From positions 1 to 64,000 of the forward strand of contig NZ_JAJAVQ010000005.1 in assembly GCF_020531985.1 (NCBI RefSeq): DNA of 64,000 nucleotides, written 5' to 3'. Source of the stretch: Rheinheimera aquimaris (GTDB taxonomy: Bacteria; Pseudomonadota; Gammaproteobacteria; Enterobacterales; Alteromonadaceae). The translations under genes were made by a program, and so were the position numbers. Every line of letters begins with the position of its first letter. Positions within the stretch are counted from its first letter, which is position 1. The notes under the pieces are model-generated. The model was not told where the DNA came from and did no database searches. It saw nothing but the letters and a program-made list of their open reading frames with translations. Positions 9,432 through 18,860 of the stretch are shown in pieces.

Positions 9432-10904
9432 ATGATGTCAGCAGATACCCTGGTCGAGAGTCTCGCCGAACCTGTTGCGACCGCGGCCGAAGCGGCCGCA
9501 GCTGCGCCAAGTGCGCTAAGTTTAATCCCGCCTATTGTTGTACTTGTCATTGCTATCTGGTTGAAGCGGCCCATTCTGGCGCTGGTCATGGGCGCCATCG
9601 TTGGTTTATTGCTGTTATCACCGGTAGGGGCGTTAGATAATTTCGCCGAAACCTCACTGCGCGTGATGCAGGATGAAACGATTGGCTGGTTAATTCTGGT
9701 CTGCGGTGGTTTTGGTTCGCTGATCGCCTTGCTGGTGCATACCGGTGGTGCTTTTGCGTTTGGCCGGGCGGCACAAAATATTGCTAAGGGGCGAAAATCA
9801 TCACTGTTAATGACCTGCTTTCTTGGCATCGTCATTTTCGTCGATGACTACTTAAATGCGCTGACTGTTGGCGAAACCATGAAGCGTATTACCGACAAAT
9901 ACAAAGTGTCGCGTGAGATGCTGGCCTATGTCGTCGACTCTACTGCCGCGCCCATTTGCGTGCTTATTCCTATTTCAACCTGGGCGGTATTTTTTGGCGG
10001 CTTACTGGTCGCGAACGATGTAGCACCAGCCGGTGATGCCAGCGGTATTGCTACTTACATCTCTGCCATCCCTTATATGCTCTATGCGTGGTTGGCGATG
10101 GTAATGGTAATTCTGGTGATTTTAGGTGTAGTGCCACTGTTTGGCCCAATGAAAAAAGCCGAGCTGGCTGCACAACAAGCCACTGTGGCTGCAACCGATG
10201 CACCAAACTCTGCCACTACCGCACAGGATACGCATTCTGCAGATGATTTTGCCGTACAGTCTTTTGAAGAAGAGTTTGATCAAGCCGACAAGCAAACCGG
10301 TAAACTGCACAACTTTTTGCTGCCCATGATTATGCTGGTCGGTTTTACCGTCTGGTTTGAAATTGACGTATGGAAAGGCCTGCTGGTGACTTTCCTGCTG
10401 ACGCTGCCACTGTATTTACTGCAGCGCTTAATGACAGTGTCGGAAATGATGGATCAGATGATCCACGGCTTTAAAACCATGCTGCCGGCGATTTGTACCG
10501 TTATTGCTGCCTTTGTGTTTAAAGATGTCTGTGACCAGCTTGGCTTACCGCAATACATCATAGAGAATCTGGCGCCTTATATGAGCGCCCAGCTGTTACC
10601 GGCACTGGTGTTTTTATCGATGGCAATACTGGCGTTTGCTACCGGCTCATCCTGGGGCATTTTCGCTGTATCTATTCCTATCGTGATGCCACTGGCGTTT
10701 GCGGTTGAAGCCGATATTCCACTGGTAATAGGCGCACTATTGTCAGCCAGCTCTTTTGGTAGCCAGGCCTGTTTCTATAGCGACTCTACAGTTTTGGCTG
10801 CGCAGGGCTCGGGCTGTAACCTGATGAGCCATGCGTTAACGCAGTTTCCGTATGCGTTTTTAGCGGCTGTACTGGCGTTCTTCGGCTTCCTGGCGCTGGC
10901 ATAA
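9432..10904 (+). CDS. NhaC-family Na+/H+ antiporter
   Basis: A 490-residue inner-membrane transporter with 10-12 hydrophobic helices. Landmarks are an N-terminal Ala-rich segment, a helix with FVDDYLNALTVGETMKRI (paired aspartates in mid-membrane, near residues 137-154, as in NhaC/ArsB-like ion transporters), a hydrophilic cytoplasmic loop (about 240-290) and the C-terminal ATGSSWG and FGSQACFYSDSTVLAA repeats. The family exchanges Na+ (or amino acids and dicarboxylates) for H+. The exact substrate cannot be read from sequence. ATG at 9432 or 9435 follows GAGAA. Confidence 0.88.
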   Translation: MMSADTLVESLAEPVATAAEAAAAAPSALSLIPPIVVLVIAIWLKRPILALVMGAIVGLLLLSPVGALDNFAETSLRVMQDETIGWLILVCGGFGSLIALLVHTGGAFAFGRAAQNIAKGRKSSLLMTCFLGIVIFVDDYLNALTVGETMKRITDKYKVSREMLAYVVDSTAAPICVLIPISTWAVFFGGLLVANDVAPAGDASGIATYISAIPYMLYAWLAMVMVILVILGVVPLFGPMKKAELAAQQATVAATDAPNSATTAQDTHSADDFAVQSFEEEFDQADKQTGKLHNFLLPMIMLVGFTVWFEIDVWKGLLVTFLLTLPLYLLQRLMTVSEMMDQMIHGFKTMLPAICTVIAAFVFKDVCDQLGLPQYIIENLAPYMSAQLLPALVFLSMAILAFATGSSWGIFAVSIPIVMPLAFAVEADIPLVIGALLSASSFGSQACFYSDSTVLAAQGSGCNLMSHALTQFPYAFLAAVLAFFGFLALA

Positions 10905-10926
10905 CACGCCCCCAACCGTTACTGAT

Positions 10927-10957
10927 AAAGGCGCTGACAACAGCGCCTTTATTTTTT
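10927..10957 (+). terminator. intrinsic terminator of the antiporter gene
   Basis: A perfect 10-bp stem AAAGGCGCTG/CAGCGCCTTT with an ACAA loop, followed by ATTTTTTA. Confidence 0.95.
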
Positions 10958-11061
10958 ATCAGGCTATTTTCGGTACTGAACCCGTTTTTTGTCCCTGACA
11001 AAGCCAGCAGACACTGTTACCTTATATAACAACAATCTATCTTCTGTTTACCGGAGTGCTT

Positions 11062-11553
11062 ATGCTACCTCTGCTGGCTAAAGTTCTTAAAGTGCTGAAT
11101 TCCGAGGCCTCGCCCTGGCAAATAGGCTGGGCCATTGCACTGGGGTTATTTGTCGGTATTCTGCCATTTGGACTATTAACCCTGCTAATTGTGTTGCTGG
11201 TGTGTTTACTCACCATCAACCTGACCACCTTTATCCTGGTATGGGGCCTGACAGAGGGTCTGATGCTGTTATTTGCTTATCCACTGGAACAGCTGACCTG
11301 GCAATACGCGCAAAACGATACCCTGCTGACATGGCTTGCCGAAACTGAGACGCTGCAACTGCTGCATTTGCACCATACTCTGACACTGGGTGCCTTTGTG
11401 CTGGGTGCCCTGCTGCTGGTGCCTGTAGCCTGGCTCAGTAAAGTGCTGGTTCAGCAATACCGTTACCGGATAATGACCAATGTTGAGAAATGGAAACTGA
11501 CGCAGATGCTCAAAGCCAGCAAGCTGTTTGCATTGTATGAAAAGCTGAATTAA
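11062..11553 (+). CDS. TIGR03546-type small membrane protein
   Basis: About 163 residues, resembling the uncharacterised TIGR03546 family (DUF2062-like). It has an amphipathic N-terminus (LAKVLKVLNSEASPWQIGWAIALGLFVGILP), then helices near residues 20-65 and 100-125, and a basic cytoplasmic C-terminus. ATG at 11062 follows GGAG at 5 nt; a GTG six bases upstream is less likely. It is separated by 10 nt from the TIGR03545-type gene. The two families are known to occur as a gene pair in outer-membrane-bearing bacteria. Function is unknown. Confidence 0.82.
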   Translation: MLPLLAKVLKVLNSEASPWQIGWAIALGLFVGILPFGLLTLLIVLLVCLLTINLTTFILVWGLTEGLMLLFAYPLEQLTWQYAQNDTLLTWLAETETLQLLHLHHTLTLGAFVLGALLLVPVAWLSKVLVQQYRYRIMTNVEKWKLTQMLKASKLFALYEKLN

Positions 11554-11563
11554 GGAGCCGGGC

Positions 11564-13324
11564 ATGATACGTAAATCTGGTTGGTTAGTTTTTATTACCT
11601 TCTTCACGGCGCTGCTGGCGCTGGTATATTTACTGGCTGGCCCTGCCATAAGACTGGGTATGGTTTACAGCCTGGAGAAAGCCGTCGGTGCCGAGGTCAA
11701 TATCAACAGTGTTTCACTTAAGCTGGCGCCGCTGGCATTACAGGTTGAAGGTCTGCAAATTACCGACGCGGCGAATCCAAGCCACAATAGCTTCAGCTTT
11801 AACCAGGCCACAGCTGCCCTGGAACTGTGGCCGGCACTGCTTGGCTATTATGTTGTTAATGAACTGACCGTCGATGGGCTACAATACGGCGCGCAGCGCC
11901 GCCAGCCCGGCGAGGTGTACCGTACCCCGGGTGCAGATGGCGAAAAAATCGATATCGCTGACGTACTGCAGGTCGATTTACCCAACGCGGACGAACTGAT
12001 AGCCCGTGCTAACCTGCAAACGCCTGAGAAAGCCGAAGCACTTAAACAACTCGCGCTGTCAGAACAACAACAGCTGAAAGGATTGAAAGATAAGCTGCCC
12101 GGCAAAGATACCCTGGAGCAATATCAAGCAGATATTAAAGCGCTGACAGACAGCAAAATAACTAATGCCGCCGATTTGGCCGCCAAAGCGCAGCAACTGC
12201 AACAGTTAAAAGATAAACTAAACGCCGAAAAACAGCGCGTACTTGAAGCAAAACAGCAGCTAACGCAAAGCAAAGACAGCCTGCAACAAGCAGTAGCAGA
12301 ACTAAAAGCGGCCAGCGAAGCCGATTATGCCAAAGTGCAGCAGCTAGCTAATCTCAGTGACGGCGGCCTGGCCGGCATCAGTCAGATTCTGCTCGGTGAT
12401 GTCTGGGGGCAACGTATTGCACAGTTACAAAGCCTGTACCTGCTGGCAAAGCCTTATTTGCCTGACGAGCTACCACAGCAAAGCACCGAACCAGGCGAAC
12501 CGGACGTCGTGCTGCCCAACCGCATCCTGCCGTTACCCAGCCAGCCGTACCCTGATTTTTGGATAAAGCAGGCCAGAGTAAACTGGTTAATCGGTGGCGG
12601 TGAAGCCACCATTGCGATGCAGGATATCACCGCCCAGCACGCGCTGATAAACAGCGCGACAAAATTCTCGCTGGATGTAAAACAACTGCCGCAATTAGCC
12701 GCCTTTAACCTGCAGGGCGACTTTGCTATTTTGCAGCAAATGGTGACAAACCTGAGCTGGCAACTTGAAGGACTGAACTTGCAGCCACTGACGCTGGGTA
12801 AAGACGACACGGCGCTAAGCATAACCGACGGCCTGATAAGCTCAAGCGGCAAGCTTAACCTGACAGATAACCAGATATCACAGCAAGCCAGTGTCTTGTT
12901 GAAGGCAGCTAACTTTAGCAGCAGCGGTAATAAGTACCTGCAGCAGCTGGCAACTTTATTGGATAACCAAGCGCAGATCCCCCTGAATATTGCTGCCACT
13001 GGCCTGGTCAGCGCGCCTGAAGTCAGCATCCGATCGTCACTGGACAAAGTCATTGGCGATGCATTGCTTGGCGAAGCCAAGCAAAAGGTGGCGCAGTACC
13101 AGAACGAACTTAAAGCGAAACTGGATGCACAGTTGCAGCAAGGCTTAGCCGGGCAACAGGACTGGGCATCACTGCTGACAGAGCAGGATAGCGATATCAG
13201 CAATATCAGTGACAGTATTGAAAATATGCTCAATGCCAAACTGGCTGATGTGAAGGATCAGGCTAAAGATAAACTGAAAGACAAATTACTGGATAAGCTG
13301 GGTAAGAAAGACAACCAACCCTAA
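11564..13324 (+). CDS. TIGR03545-type envelope protein with AsmA-like N-terminus and coiled coil
   Basis: 586 residues. It has one N-terminal membrane anchor (about 7-30), then a segment like the start of AsmA/DUF748 proteins (GAEVNINSVSLKLAPLALQV followed by GLQITD, about 39-64). A long Ala/Gln/Lys coiled coil follows (about 150-265), then beta-rich repeats (about 325-490) and a Lys/Asp-rich C-terminal helix. The plan suggests a periplasmic protein anchored in the inner membrane. The AsmA resemblance points to lipid or envelope transport, which is inference. ATG follows AAGGAG, 10 nt after the partner gene, so the two are one operon. Confidence 0.8.
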   Translation: MIRKSGWLVFITFFTALLALVYLLAGPAIRLGMVYSLEKAVGAEVNINSVSLKLAPLALQVEGLQITDAANPSHNSFSFNQATAALELWPALLGYYVVNELTVDGLQYGAQRRQPGEVYRTPGADGEKIDIADVLQVDLPNADELIARANLQTPEKAEALKQLALSEQQQLKGLKDKLPGKDTLEQYQADIKALTDSKITNAADLAAKAQQLQQLKDKLNAEKQRVLEAKQQLTQSKDSLQQAVAELKAASEADYAKVQQLANLSDGGLAGISQILLGDVWGQRIAQLQSLYLLAKPYLPDELPQQSTEPGEPDVVLPNRILPLPSQPYPDFWIKQARVNWLIGGGEATIAMQDITAQHALINSATKFSLDVKQLPQLAAFNLQGDFAILQQMVTNLSWQLEGLNLQPLTLGKDDTALSITDGLISSSGKLNLTDNQISQQASVLLKAANFSSSGNKYLQQLATLLDNQAQIPLNIAATGLVSAPEVSIRSSLDKVIGDALLGEAKQKVAQYQNELKAKLDAQLQQGLAGQQDWASLLTEQDSDISNISDSIENMLNAKLADVKDQAKDKLKDKLLDKLGKKDNQP

Positions 13325-13383
13325 GGCTGTAACAGGGTGTTACAGCCTGTAAGCCTTTATTAATGCGCCCCCGCCGGGCGCAT
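13325..13383 (+). terminator. tandem hairpins closing the TIGR03546/45 operon
   Basis: Immediately after the stop codon there is a perfect 10-bp stem (GGCTGTAACA/TGTTACAGCC, 13325-13347). A second 8-bp stem follows (ATGCGCCC/GGGCGCAT, 13363-13383), trailed by TAATTTCC. T-tracts are short, so termination may be partial. Confidence 0.6.
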
Positions 13384-13469
13384 AATTTCCCCCGTCTGCC
13401 CCATCACTCTCGCTTTTATGCCGCCAGCGGATAGATTTCAAGCCACATAAGTATACGGAATTACTCAGC

Positions 13470-16400
13470 ATGAACCTCAGCCGTGCGGCGCTTAAAAATC
13501 CGGCCAGCGTTATTGTTACTGCTATTCTGATTTTGTTGTTTGGCGTAATCAGCCTGCTTAAACTTCCTATCCAGATCACGCCGGATATAGAACAACCGCA
13601 AATTTCTGTTTTTACCGGCTGGCGTTCAGCCGCGCCGCAGGAGGTGGAAGCGGTCATTATTGAGCCTATTGAAAACGCGATAAAAAATACCCGCGGTGTA
13701 ACGAAAGTTGAAACCAATATTCAACGTGGCTTTGGCTCTATCACCCTGACGTTCGACATTGGTGCAGACATGCAACAGGCCACGCTGGATGTGATCAACA
13801 ACCTGAATCAGGCGCCGCCTTTGCCACTGGATGCAATTGAACCAACCGTTGTTGCCGGTGGCGGACAAAATACGCCTAACGCTGCCTCTATTCTGATCCG
13901 CCCGCTACCGGGCAACAACGTCAAAGACGTTGCCAGCTATCAGCAGCTGATTGAAGATGTGGTGTATCCAAGGTTAAGCCGGATCCAGGGTGTCGGCCAG
14001 GTTAACCTGAACAGCCAGCGTCCGCGAGAGCTGCGTATTACTTTTGATGCACAGCGCGCTGCAGCGCTGGGTTTAAGTATTAACAACATTGCCTCACAGC
14101 TTCGTGCCGCCACCGATGCGTCGGGCGGTTTTGCCGATGTTGGCCGCCGCCAGTACACAGTGCGCTTTGCCGGCCAGTTTAACCCACAATCTTTGCTGGA
14201 CATGATTCTGGCCTACAGCGGAGAGCGGCCAATTTACTTGCGCGATGTTGCAACAGCTGAGCTGGGCTTTAGTGACCGTACCGGTTTTACGCTACGTAAC
14301 GGTGCTCAGGCGTATTACATTACTGTTGCACGTAATAATGATGCCAATACCGTAGCGCTGCTCGACGACATCAATATTGCTATCCGCGAACTGAATGCCG
14401 GGCCTCTACTTGAAGCCGGCTTGATGATGGATCTTAGCTTTGATGCCTCAGTGCATATCCGCAACGCACTGGCACTGGTGAAAAGCAATCTGGGGCTTGG
14501 TGTAGTGTTAGCGCTGGCGCTGTTGTGGCTGTTTATGCGCGGTTGGCGCGCTACGGCTATTATTGCGCTTAGCATTCCCCTGTCACTGGCGATTGCTTTG
14601 CTGGCATTGCAGCTGCTGGGGCGCAGCCTGAACGTTATTTCACTGGCAGGGTTGGCGTTTGCGGTTGGGCTGGTACTGGACGCGGCTATTATCGTGCAGG
14701 AAAACATCTTACGCTTAAAAAGCGAAGGCCTGGATGACAAAAAAGCCGCGCTGCGCGGTGCAGCACAGGTAAGCGGTGCTTTGCTGGCTTCCACGGCAAC
14801 AACAGTAGCGATATTCTTACCAATACTGTTTATGGCCGGCATCGAAGGCCAGCTGTTTTCTGATCTGGCACTGACATTGTCGGTCGCGGTGTGCAGCAGT
14901 TTTATCGCCGCCATTACCGTGATCCCGCTTGCCAGCCGCTACTGGTTGCCGGCCACGCAACAAACCGACCCTTTTGCCGCCTACTGGCAACGCTTAAGCC
15001 AGCTGATTATGCGTCTGACCGACAGTGCCAGCAAACGCCTGAGCTGGGTCGCCGGTCTGCTGGCAGGGTCGGTACTAATAACGCTCGTGCTGCTGCCACG
15101 TACAGATTTTATGCCGCGCGCCCCTATCGATGGTTTCTTTTTTAACTTCAGCCTGCCGCCGGGTGGCAACATTGAATTTCTCGAACAAGAGCTGGCTAAC
15201 CGCGTGGTTGAGCGGCTGGAACCTTATTACAGCGGCGGCAAAACACCGGCTATTAAAAGTTATAATTTTTACTCTTATGGCCCTAACGCCAGTGGCGGCT
15301 TTATTTATGCAGCAGACCCAACACAGGTAGAAGCGCTGATGGATCTGGTGCGTAATGAAGTGTTTGCCGGCATACCGGACACTCAGGTATTTCTGTTTCG
15401 TGGTTCAATGATCAATGTATCCGGTGGCGGCGATGGCCGCAGTATCGAGCTGAACCTGCAAGGCCCTGAGCTTAGTGAACTGATGCAAGTGGCCCGTATT
15501 GGCGTCAGCAAAGTGCAGGAACATTTGGCTGGCGGCAGTGCGCAGCCGGTGCCGGCACTGGATATGGCTGAGCCCGAACTGCAACTGCTGCCTAACGACA
15601 GAGCTATCAGTCAGGCCGGACTGAACCGGGCAGACGTGGCCAATTATGTCCGGGCTTTTACCAGCGGGCTTTTCGTGTCTGAGTATTTTGATGGCAACGA
15701 CAGAATGAACGTTATCCTGCGTGCCGAACCCTGGCAAACACCAGAGCAGCTGGCAGCTATGCCATTGGTCACACCCCGCGCCGGTAATCAGACACTGGGC
15801 GATATGGCGTATGTTCGGCAGACCGTCGGGCCATCGCAGCTGCGCCGGATTGGTGGCAAACGGACAATAAGTTTAATCGTGCGCCCGCCGGAGGGGATGT
15901 CGCTGGATGAAAGTATGGATATCCTGCAACAGCATGTGTTGCCTCCGATGCAACAGGCACTACCAGAAGGCGCCAGCCTGCTGCTCAGCGGTAACGCCAG
16001 CCAGATGAACTCAGCAATAGACGAAATGCTGCTGAATTTCACCTTGGCCTTACTTATTTTGTTGCTGCTGATGACAGCCTTGTTCCGCTCATTACGTGAT
16101 GCTTTGCTGGTGTTGCTGGTAATGCCGCTGGCCATCGCCGGCGGCGTTGCCGCCCTGGCACTGGTGAATCTGTTTACACCACAATCGCTCGATTTGCTGA
16201 CGATGATAGGCTTTATTATTTTGCTGGGATTGGTGGTTAATAATGCCATTCTGCTGGTGGATCAAACCCGCAGCGGTGAGCGTGAAGGCCTGCCACGACA
16301 GCAAGCGGTGCAACAGGCAATACTGCTGCGCGCCCGCCCTGTTTACATGAGTACACTGACCAGCTTGTTTGGCATGCTGCCGTTGATGCTGATCCCCGGT

Positions 16401-16568
16401 GTCGGCGCTGAAATTTACCGCGGCCTGGCGACAGTGATTGTTGGCGGCATGGCTGTCAGCGCCCTGTTTACTCTGATCCTGTTACCTGCCGTGTTGCAAA
16501 TGCAGCGCCCGGTTTCAATGCGTATACGCAGTACAACTGTCACTGCTCAAGGAAATTCCCATGTATAA
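13470..16568 (+). CDS. RND-family efflux permease
   Basis: A 1032-residue inner-membrane pump protein of the AcrB/HAE type that uses the proton gradient to move compounds outward. It has the usual 12 helices in two repeats, with large periplasmic loops after helices 1 and 7. The helix-4 proton-relay motif reads GLVLDAAIIVQEN (D404 followed by Ala), where AcrB has two aspartates. The helix-10 segment GLVVNNAILLVDQ is normal. Its 3' end overlaps the adaptor gene by 8 nt. Substrate is unknown, and no outer-membrane factor is adjacent. Confidence 0.93.
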   Translation: MNLSRAALKNPASVIVTAILILLFGVISLLKLPIQITPDIEQPQISVFTGWRSAAPQEVEAVIIEPIENAIKNTRGVTKVETNIQRGFGSITLTFDIGADMQQATLDVINNLNQAPPLPLDAIEPTVVAGGGQNTPNAASILIRPLPGNNVKDVASYQQLIEDVVYPRLSRIQGVGQVNLNSQRPRELRITFDAQRAAALGLSINNIASQLRAATDASGGFADVGRRQYTVRFAGQFNPQSLLDMILAYSGERPIYLRDVATAELGFSDRTGFTLRNGAQAYYITVARNNDANTVALLDDINIAIRELNAGPLLEAGLMMDLSFDASVHIRNALALVKSNLGLGVVLALALLWLFMRGWRATAIIALSIPLSLAIALLALQLLGRSLNVISLAGLAFAVGLVLDAAIIVQENILRLKSEGLDDKKAALRGAAQVSGALLASTATTVAIFLPILFMAGIEGQLFSDLALTLSVAVCSSFIAAITVIPLASRYWLPATQQTDPFAAYWQRLSQLIMRLTDSASKRLSWVAGLLAGSVLITLVLLPRTDFMPRAPIDGFFFNFSLPPGGNIEFLEQELANRVVERLEPYYSGGKTPAIKSYNFYSYGPNASGGFIYAADPTQVEALMDLVRNEVFAGIPDTQVFLFRGSMINVSGGGDGRSIELNLQGPELSELMQVARIGVSKVQEHLAGGSAQPVPALDMAEPELQLLPNDRAISQAGLNRADVANYVRAFTSGLFVSEYFDGNDRMNVILRAEPWQTPEQLAAMPLVTPRAGNQTLGDMAYVRQTVGPSQLRRIGGKRTISLIVRPPEGMSLDESMDILQQHVLPPMQQALPEGASLLLSGNASQMNSAIDEMLLNFTLALLILLLLMTALFRSLRDALLVLLVMPLAIAGGVAALALVNLFTPQSLDLLTMIGFIILLGLVVNNAILLVDQTRSGEREGLPRQQAVQQAILLRARPVYMSTLTSLFGMLPLMLIPGVGAEIYRGLATVIVGGMAVSALFTLILLPAVLQMQRPVSMRIRSTTVTAQGNSHV

Positions 16569-17592
16569 ATCGATATTGCTCATCAGTTGTTTATGCAGCT
16601 CACTGGCGTTGGCGCAAACAGCACCGGCGACATCCGTACAGCTGACTGAAAGCCGCTTATCATACGAAGTACCGACGATGGATATTGCCGGTACCATCTA
16701 CAGCCTGAACAACACTGAGCTGACCGCCGGCATAGACGGCCGCCTGAGTTGGGTAGCCGAAGCGGGCACCACAGTACAACGCGGCGACCTGCTGGCGCAG
16801 CTGGATCCACTCCCGCTGCAATTGCAAAAAGCTGAACTGACCGCCCAGCACCACCGCGCCATGTTGCAAGCAGACTATTTCAGTCGTGAATACAAAAGGC
16901 TGCAGGATTTGCAGCAAAGCCAGAGTGTCTCACTGTTGCAGCTGGATAAAGCCCGCTCTGATTATCAGCTGGCACAAGCCGATGCCGACATTATTGCCGC
17001 CCGTGTTGCACAGTTGGACGATCAGTTAAACCGCACCGAAGTGCGGGCACCTTTTGCCGGTGTGGTGGCAGAACGGTTACGCGAGGCCGGTGGTGATGTG
17101 CTGCGTAACACGGCGCTGATCCGCTTGCAGGATATTTATCAGCTGGAGGTGCGCGCCTATATACCGCTGCAGTACCTGCGTTTTGTCCGTCTTGGCGACA
17201 GCTTAAATATCAGCAATCAGCAACATCAGGGCAGCGCCGCAGTAACAGCCCTTATCCCGGCAGCAGATGCGCAAAGCCAGCGCGCAGAGCTTAGATTAAA
17301 ACTGGGTAAAGCCTCTTCTGCCTGGCTGGCCGGCGAGCTGGTCAGTGTTAAAGTTGCCACCCGTGACGCTAAGGCTGCAGTAACTGTACACCGTGATGCC
17401 CTGCTGCTGCGCAGCGATGGCACCTATGTGGTGACAGTGGATGATGACAATGTCGCGCACCGTAAAGCGGTAAAAGTCAGTGACGGCAACGGCGATTGGG
17501 TCACGGTAGATGAAGGCTTACAAGCCGGTGAGAAAGTGGTCACCCGCGGCGCCGAGCGGTTACGGGATGGCCAGACCGTATCGCAAAGCTAA
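16561..17592 (+). CDS. RND efflux periplasmic adaptor (HlyD/AcrA type)
   Basis: A 343-residue membrane-fusion protein linking the permease to an outer-membrane channel. An N-terminal signal peptide ends near LALAQ (residues 1-19). A lipoyl half-motif (GRLSWVAEAGTTVQRGDLLAQLD, about 60-82) follows, then an alpha-hairpin (about 85-150), the second lipoyl half (APFAGVVAERLREAGG) and beta-barrel/MP domains. The N-terminal Cys needed for a lipoprotein is absent. AAGGAA precedes the start, which lies inside the permease gene. Permease-first order is the reverse of acrAB. Confidence 0.92.
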   Translation: MYKSILLISCLCSSLALAQTAPATSVQLTESRLSYEVPTMDIAGTIYSLNNTELTAGIDGRLSWVAEAGTTVQRGDLLAQLDPLPLQLQKAELTAQHHRAMLQADYFSREYKRLQDLQQSQSVSLLQLDKARSDYQLAQADADIIAARVAQLDDQLNRTEVRAPFAGVVAERLREAGGDVLRNTALIRLQDIYQLEVRAYIPLQYLRFVRLGDSLNISNQQHQGSAAVTALIPAADAQSQRAELRLKLGKASSAWLAGELVSVKVATRDAKAAVTVHRDALLLRSDGTYVVTVDDDNVAHRKAVKVSDGNGDWVTVDEGLQAGEKVVTRGAERLRDGQTVSQS

Positions 17593-17624
17593 GTGCTGAA
17601 ACACGCCACCCAATCAACAAAGAA

Positions 17625-17648
17625 AAAAGCCGCTTTGCAGCGGCTTTT
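17625..17648. terminator. bidirectional terminator between adaptor gene and rraB
   Basis: A perfect 10-bp stem AAAAGCCGCT/AGCGGCTTTT with a 4-nt loop. An A-run and a T-run at its ends let it serve both convergent transcripts. Confidence 0.93.
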
Positions 17649-17657
17649 CAGCAGAAC

Positions 17658-18023
17658 TTACTCTTCGTCATCATATTCAACGTCATCGTCACCTTCGAAG
17701 TAGGTGCCCCAGCCGTCGTATTCTACTTTATGTTTATGTGCCAGCTCTTCAAGCTTAATCGCATCGGCAACAATACTGTCAGCATCCAGTGATTGCTCAC
17801 GTATCGCATCGAATACCCAGGCGTTGCCGCCATCTTCAAACTCAACTTCTTCGGCATCGGTCACTTCATAGCCAAGCTTAAACAGCTCGACAGCCAGTTT
17901 TTCCAGCTTGGCAAAGTCTTTGTCGTAGAAATGGTGTTCGATGGTGTAAAGCGCATCCGGATCGCTACCGTCTTCCAGTAATGCACCTATGGTGTCTTCA
18001 GTAAATTCCTGCCAGTTTTCCAT
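17658..18023 (-). CDS. rraB: ribonuclease E inhibitor RraB
   Basis: A 121-residue acidic cytosolic protein that binds RNase E and tunes mRNA decay. It matches E. coli RraB in ALYTIEHHFYDKDFAKLEKLAVELFKLGYEV and the central GGNAWVFDAI, and it ends in an Asp/Glu tail. A longer frame reaches 18134 inside plsC, but the ATG at 18023 begins the family-typical N-terminus (ENWQEFTEDTIGALLEDGSD) and is 4 nt past the plsC stop. The two genes are thus one transcript. Confidence 0.93.
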   Translation of the reverse strand: MENWQEFTEDTIGALLEDGSDPDALYTIEHHFYDKDFAKLEKLAVELFKLGYEVTDAEEVEFEDGGNAWVFDAIREQSLDADSIVADAIKLEELAHKHKVEYDGWGTYFEGDDDVEYDDEE

Positions 18024-18027
18024 AAAA

Positions 18028-18777
18028 TTACTCTTTCGCTGCAATAGTGCTGGCAGTGTAGTCGTTGCCCAGTTCGCTATCAAGTAAAGCAATCTGCTGC
18101 TGCATCTGCTGGTGCATACTTTGCGCAAATTCACGGATATTCATCTGCTCGCGCTCAGGTAAGGCTACCGGCGCCATCAGCTGAATTATTACTTTGCCAT
18201 TATTCCAGCGGTTCAGTTTAAACTGGCCGTGGGTGCTACTCATACAGACCGGCACTAACGGCACAGCAGCTTCCAGCGCGATATGGAAAGCACCCATTTT
18301 AAACGGCAGTAAACCGCGGCCATAACTGCGTGTGCCTTCAGGAAACATCCACACCGATAACCGGTCACGGTTAATCCGTTCAGCCGCGGCCAGCATAGTG
18401 TTCAGTGCTTTGGATTTGTTGTTGCGGTCGATCAGAATATTACCGCTAAGCCAGTACAGCTGACCAAAAAACGGAATAAACTTCAGGCTTTTTTTGCCAA
18501 TGGTAACTGTGCGTGGCTGCACACCATTACTGATGGTAAATAAATCCAAGTTATTCTGGTGGTTAGCAATATAAACATAAGGCTTGGCAGGGTCGATAGC
18601 GCTATCGCAGCGAACTTCTACACTAATGCCGAAAATACGTGACATCCAGCCGTACCAATGGGAAAAAATATAGACATTATTCGGGTGAAATGGCCGAACC
18701 AAACAAATCAGCAAACCTGCAACCGTACTGATAATGAAAAACAGCACCAATAAAATTAACCTTACTACCGCTATCAC
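18028..18777 (-). CDS. plsC: 1-acyl-sn-glycerol-3-phosphate acyltransferase PlsC
   Basis: A 249-residue inner-membrane enzyme making phosphatidic acid, the second acylation of phospholipid synthesis. An N-terminal hydrophobic helix (1-28) is followed by the catalytic HX4D box NHQNNLD (H73, D78) and the FPEGTR box (145-150). A further VPLVPVCM-type block is present. Length and motifs are normal. As in E. coli it lies next to parC, though here a terminator separates them. Confidence 0.95.
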   Translation of the reverse strand: MIAVVRLILLVLFFIISTVAGLLICLVRPFHPNNVYIFSHWYGWMSRIFGISVEVRCDSAIDPAKPYVYIANHQNNLDLFTISNGVQPRTVTIGKKSLKFIPFFGQLYWLSGNILIDRNNKSKALNTMLAAAERINRDRLSVWMFPEGTRSYGRGLLPFKMGAFHIALEAAVPLVPVCMSSTHGQFKLNRWNNGKVIIQLMAPVALPEREQMNIREFAQSMHQQMQQQIALLDSELGNDYTASTIAAKE

Positions 18778-18822
18778 TGCTATCTCCGCTCTTCCACCCT
18801 AGGTGGCTGTTGTCGCTGGCAC

Positions 18823-18848
18823 AAAAAAGGCGCCTGAAAAAGGCGCCT
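18823..18848 (-). terminator. intrinsic terminator of the nudF-parC operon
   Basis: On the minus strand AGGCGCC pairs with GGCGCCT across a 7-nt T-rich loop and a run of T follows. It sits 12 bases after the parC stop. Confidence 0.9.
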
Positions 18849-18860
18849 AGTATAGCGGCT

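Noticed and set aside
12454..13239. 261-codon antisense frame opposite the TIGR03545-type gene
   Set aside because: It is Ser/Cys/Leu-rich with no domain, caused by Ala/Gln-rich codons on the real strand.
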